A stretch of DNA of 7,027 nucleotides from an uncultured Clostridia bacterium (GTDB taxonomy: Bacteria > Bacillota > Clostridia > Christensenellales > UBA3700), in the NCBI GenBank assembly GCA_947176115.1, contig CAMWPK010000078.1, positions 1 through 7,027 of the forward strand. Direction: 5' to 3'. Below the pieces are notes generated by a model that saw only the letters and a list, made by a program, of their open reading frames with translations, was not told where the DNA came from and made no database searches. Within the stretch, counting starts at the first letter, position 1; each line of letters starts with the position of its first letter. Position numbers and translations under genes: made by a program. This document shows positions 6,794 through 7,027 of the stretch, piece after piece.

Positions 6794-6828
6794 AAAAGCA
6801 AGAGCATTAAATCAATGCTCTTGCTTTT
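6794..6828 (+). terminator. Strong intrinsic terminator, probably bidirectional
   Basis: AAAAGCAAGAGCATT (6794-6808) and AATGCTCTTGCTTTT (6814-6828) form a perfect 15-bp stem around the loop AAATC. On the plus strand it ends in TTTTGTT, giving a classic T-tract. On the minus strand it ends in TTTTATTT. It lies 95 bases after the membrane-protein stop and would end the leuS/serS-side transcript. It also marks the point where the flanking palindrome array changes orientation. Confidence 0.88.
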
Positions 6829-6847
6829 GTTACGGATAATAATTTAT

Positions 6848-6908
6848 TAATGATTTTATAAATCACTTCATTTTACCGAAGGTAAAACTTCATTCCGTCT
6901 GTGACGGA
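6848..6908 (+). repeat. 61-bp direct repeat, copy 1
   Basis: The block begins TAATGATTTT and ends at GTGACGGA. It recurs at 6965-7027 with only two extra T in a T-run. It contains three of the right-hand palindromes. Confidence 0.9.
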
Positions 6909-6939
6909 ATTTCACTGACCACACAGTGGGCAACTTCAT
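6851..6939. repeat. Right palindrome array: four mini-hairpins with TTC spacers
   Basis: The hairpins are TGATTT-TAT-AAATCA (6851-6865, 6 bp), TTTTACC-GAA-GGTAAAA (6871-6887, 7 bp), ATTCCGTC-TGT-GACGGAAT (6892-6910, 8 bp) and TGACCAC-ACA-GTGGGCA (6916-6932, 6 of 7 pairs with one A-G mismatch). All have three-base loops. Spacers are CTTCA, CTTC, TTCAC and ACTTCAT, sharing the core TTC, the complement of the GAA spacer on the left side. After 6939 a possible decayed palindrome begins (ATACCTAAGAG), then the 61-bp block repeats. No gene is present between 6829 and the window end. Confidence 0.85.
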
Positions 6940-6964
6940 ATACCTAAGAGCTTTTCATTTGTTC

Positions 6965-7027
6965 TAATGATTTTTTATAAATCACTTCATTTTACCGAAG
7001 GTAAAACTTCATTCCGTCTGTGACGGA
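6965..7027 (+). repeat. 63-bp direct repeat, copy 2, cut by the window edge
   Basis: This matches 6848-6908 at every position except for two inserted T, which lengthen the loop of the first hairpin from 3 to 5 bases (TGATTT-TTTAT-AAATCA, 6969-6985). The repeat period is about 117 bases. The last hairpin is truncated at GTGACGGA by the end of the window, so the array continues to the right. Confidence 0.9.

Noticed and set aside
6848..7027. CRISPR array
   Set aside because: Only two copies of a 61-63 bp block, each full of internal palindromes, with a palindromic interval between them and no cas genes.

Overview
The window looks like a chromosomal segment of a low-to-moderate GC Firmicutes bacterium, most likely an anaerobic, gut-type Clostridia member. 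This is inferred from strong AGGAG-type ribosome sites, sigma-A promoters in AT-rich intergenic DNA, a short bacterial LeuRS, and the style of the proteins. No taxonomic marker settles it.

Left third, minus strand: a two-gene unit transcribed leftwards. It begins with a small four-helix membrane protein of unknown function (1237-1740). The stop codon of that gene overlaps the start of a secreted cysteine-peptidase-like protein (101-1240). Both are visibly more AT-rich than the genes to their right. A good sigma-A promoter (TTGACA-17-TATATT) sits just upstream. Bases 1-100 hold no gene I can assign, though a reading-frame tail could enter from the left edge.

Middle, plus strand: a divergent sigma-A promoter (TTGACA-17-TATTAT) drives leuS (leucyl-tRNA synthetase, 1889-4327). 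A 239-base gap follows, containing a heptanucleotide A-rich tandem repeat, a 27-bp perfect direct repeat and three small hairpins. Then come serS (seryl-tRNA synthetase, 4567-5829) and, three bases later and in the same reading frame, a DUF1624/HGSNAT-like multispanning membrane protein (5833-6699). The two synthetases are housekeeping translation enzymes. The membrane protein is probably cotranscribed with serS, and nothing ties its chemistry to tRNA charging. Neither synthetase gene has a T-box leader.

Right end (about 6689-7027): no gene, but the most unusual part of the window. It is a dense array of short near-perfect palindromes, mostly with three-base loops, separated by a GAA (left half) or TTC (right half) spacer. 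The orientation flips across a strong 15-bp intrinsic terminator at 6794-6828. The first palindrome swallows the stop codon of the membrane-protein gene. The right half contains a 61-63 bp block repeated about 117 bases later, running off the edge. This is probably a repetitive, possibly mobile, palindromic element and is the main candidate for an undescribed system here.
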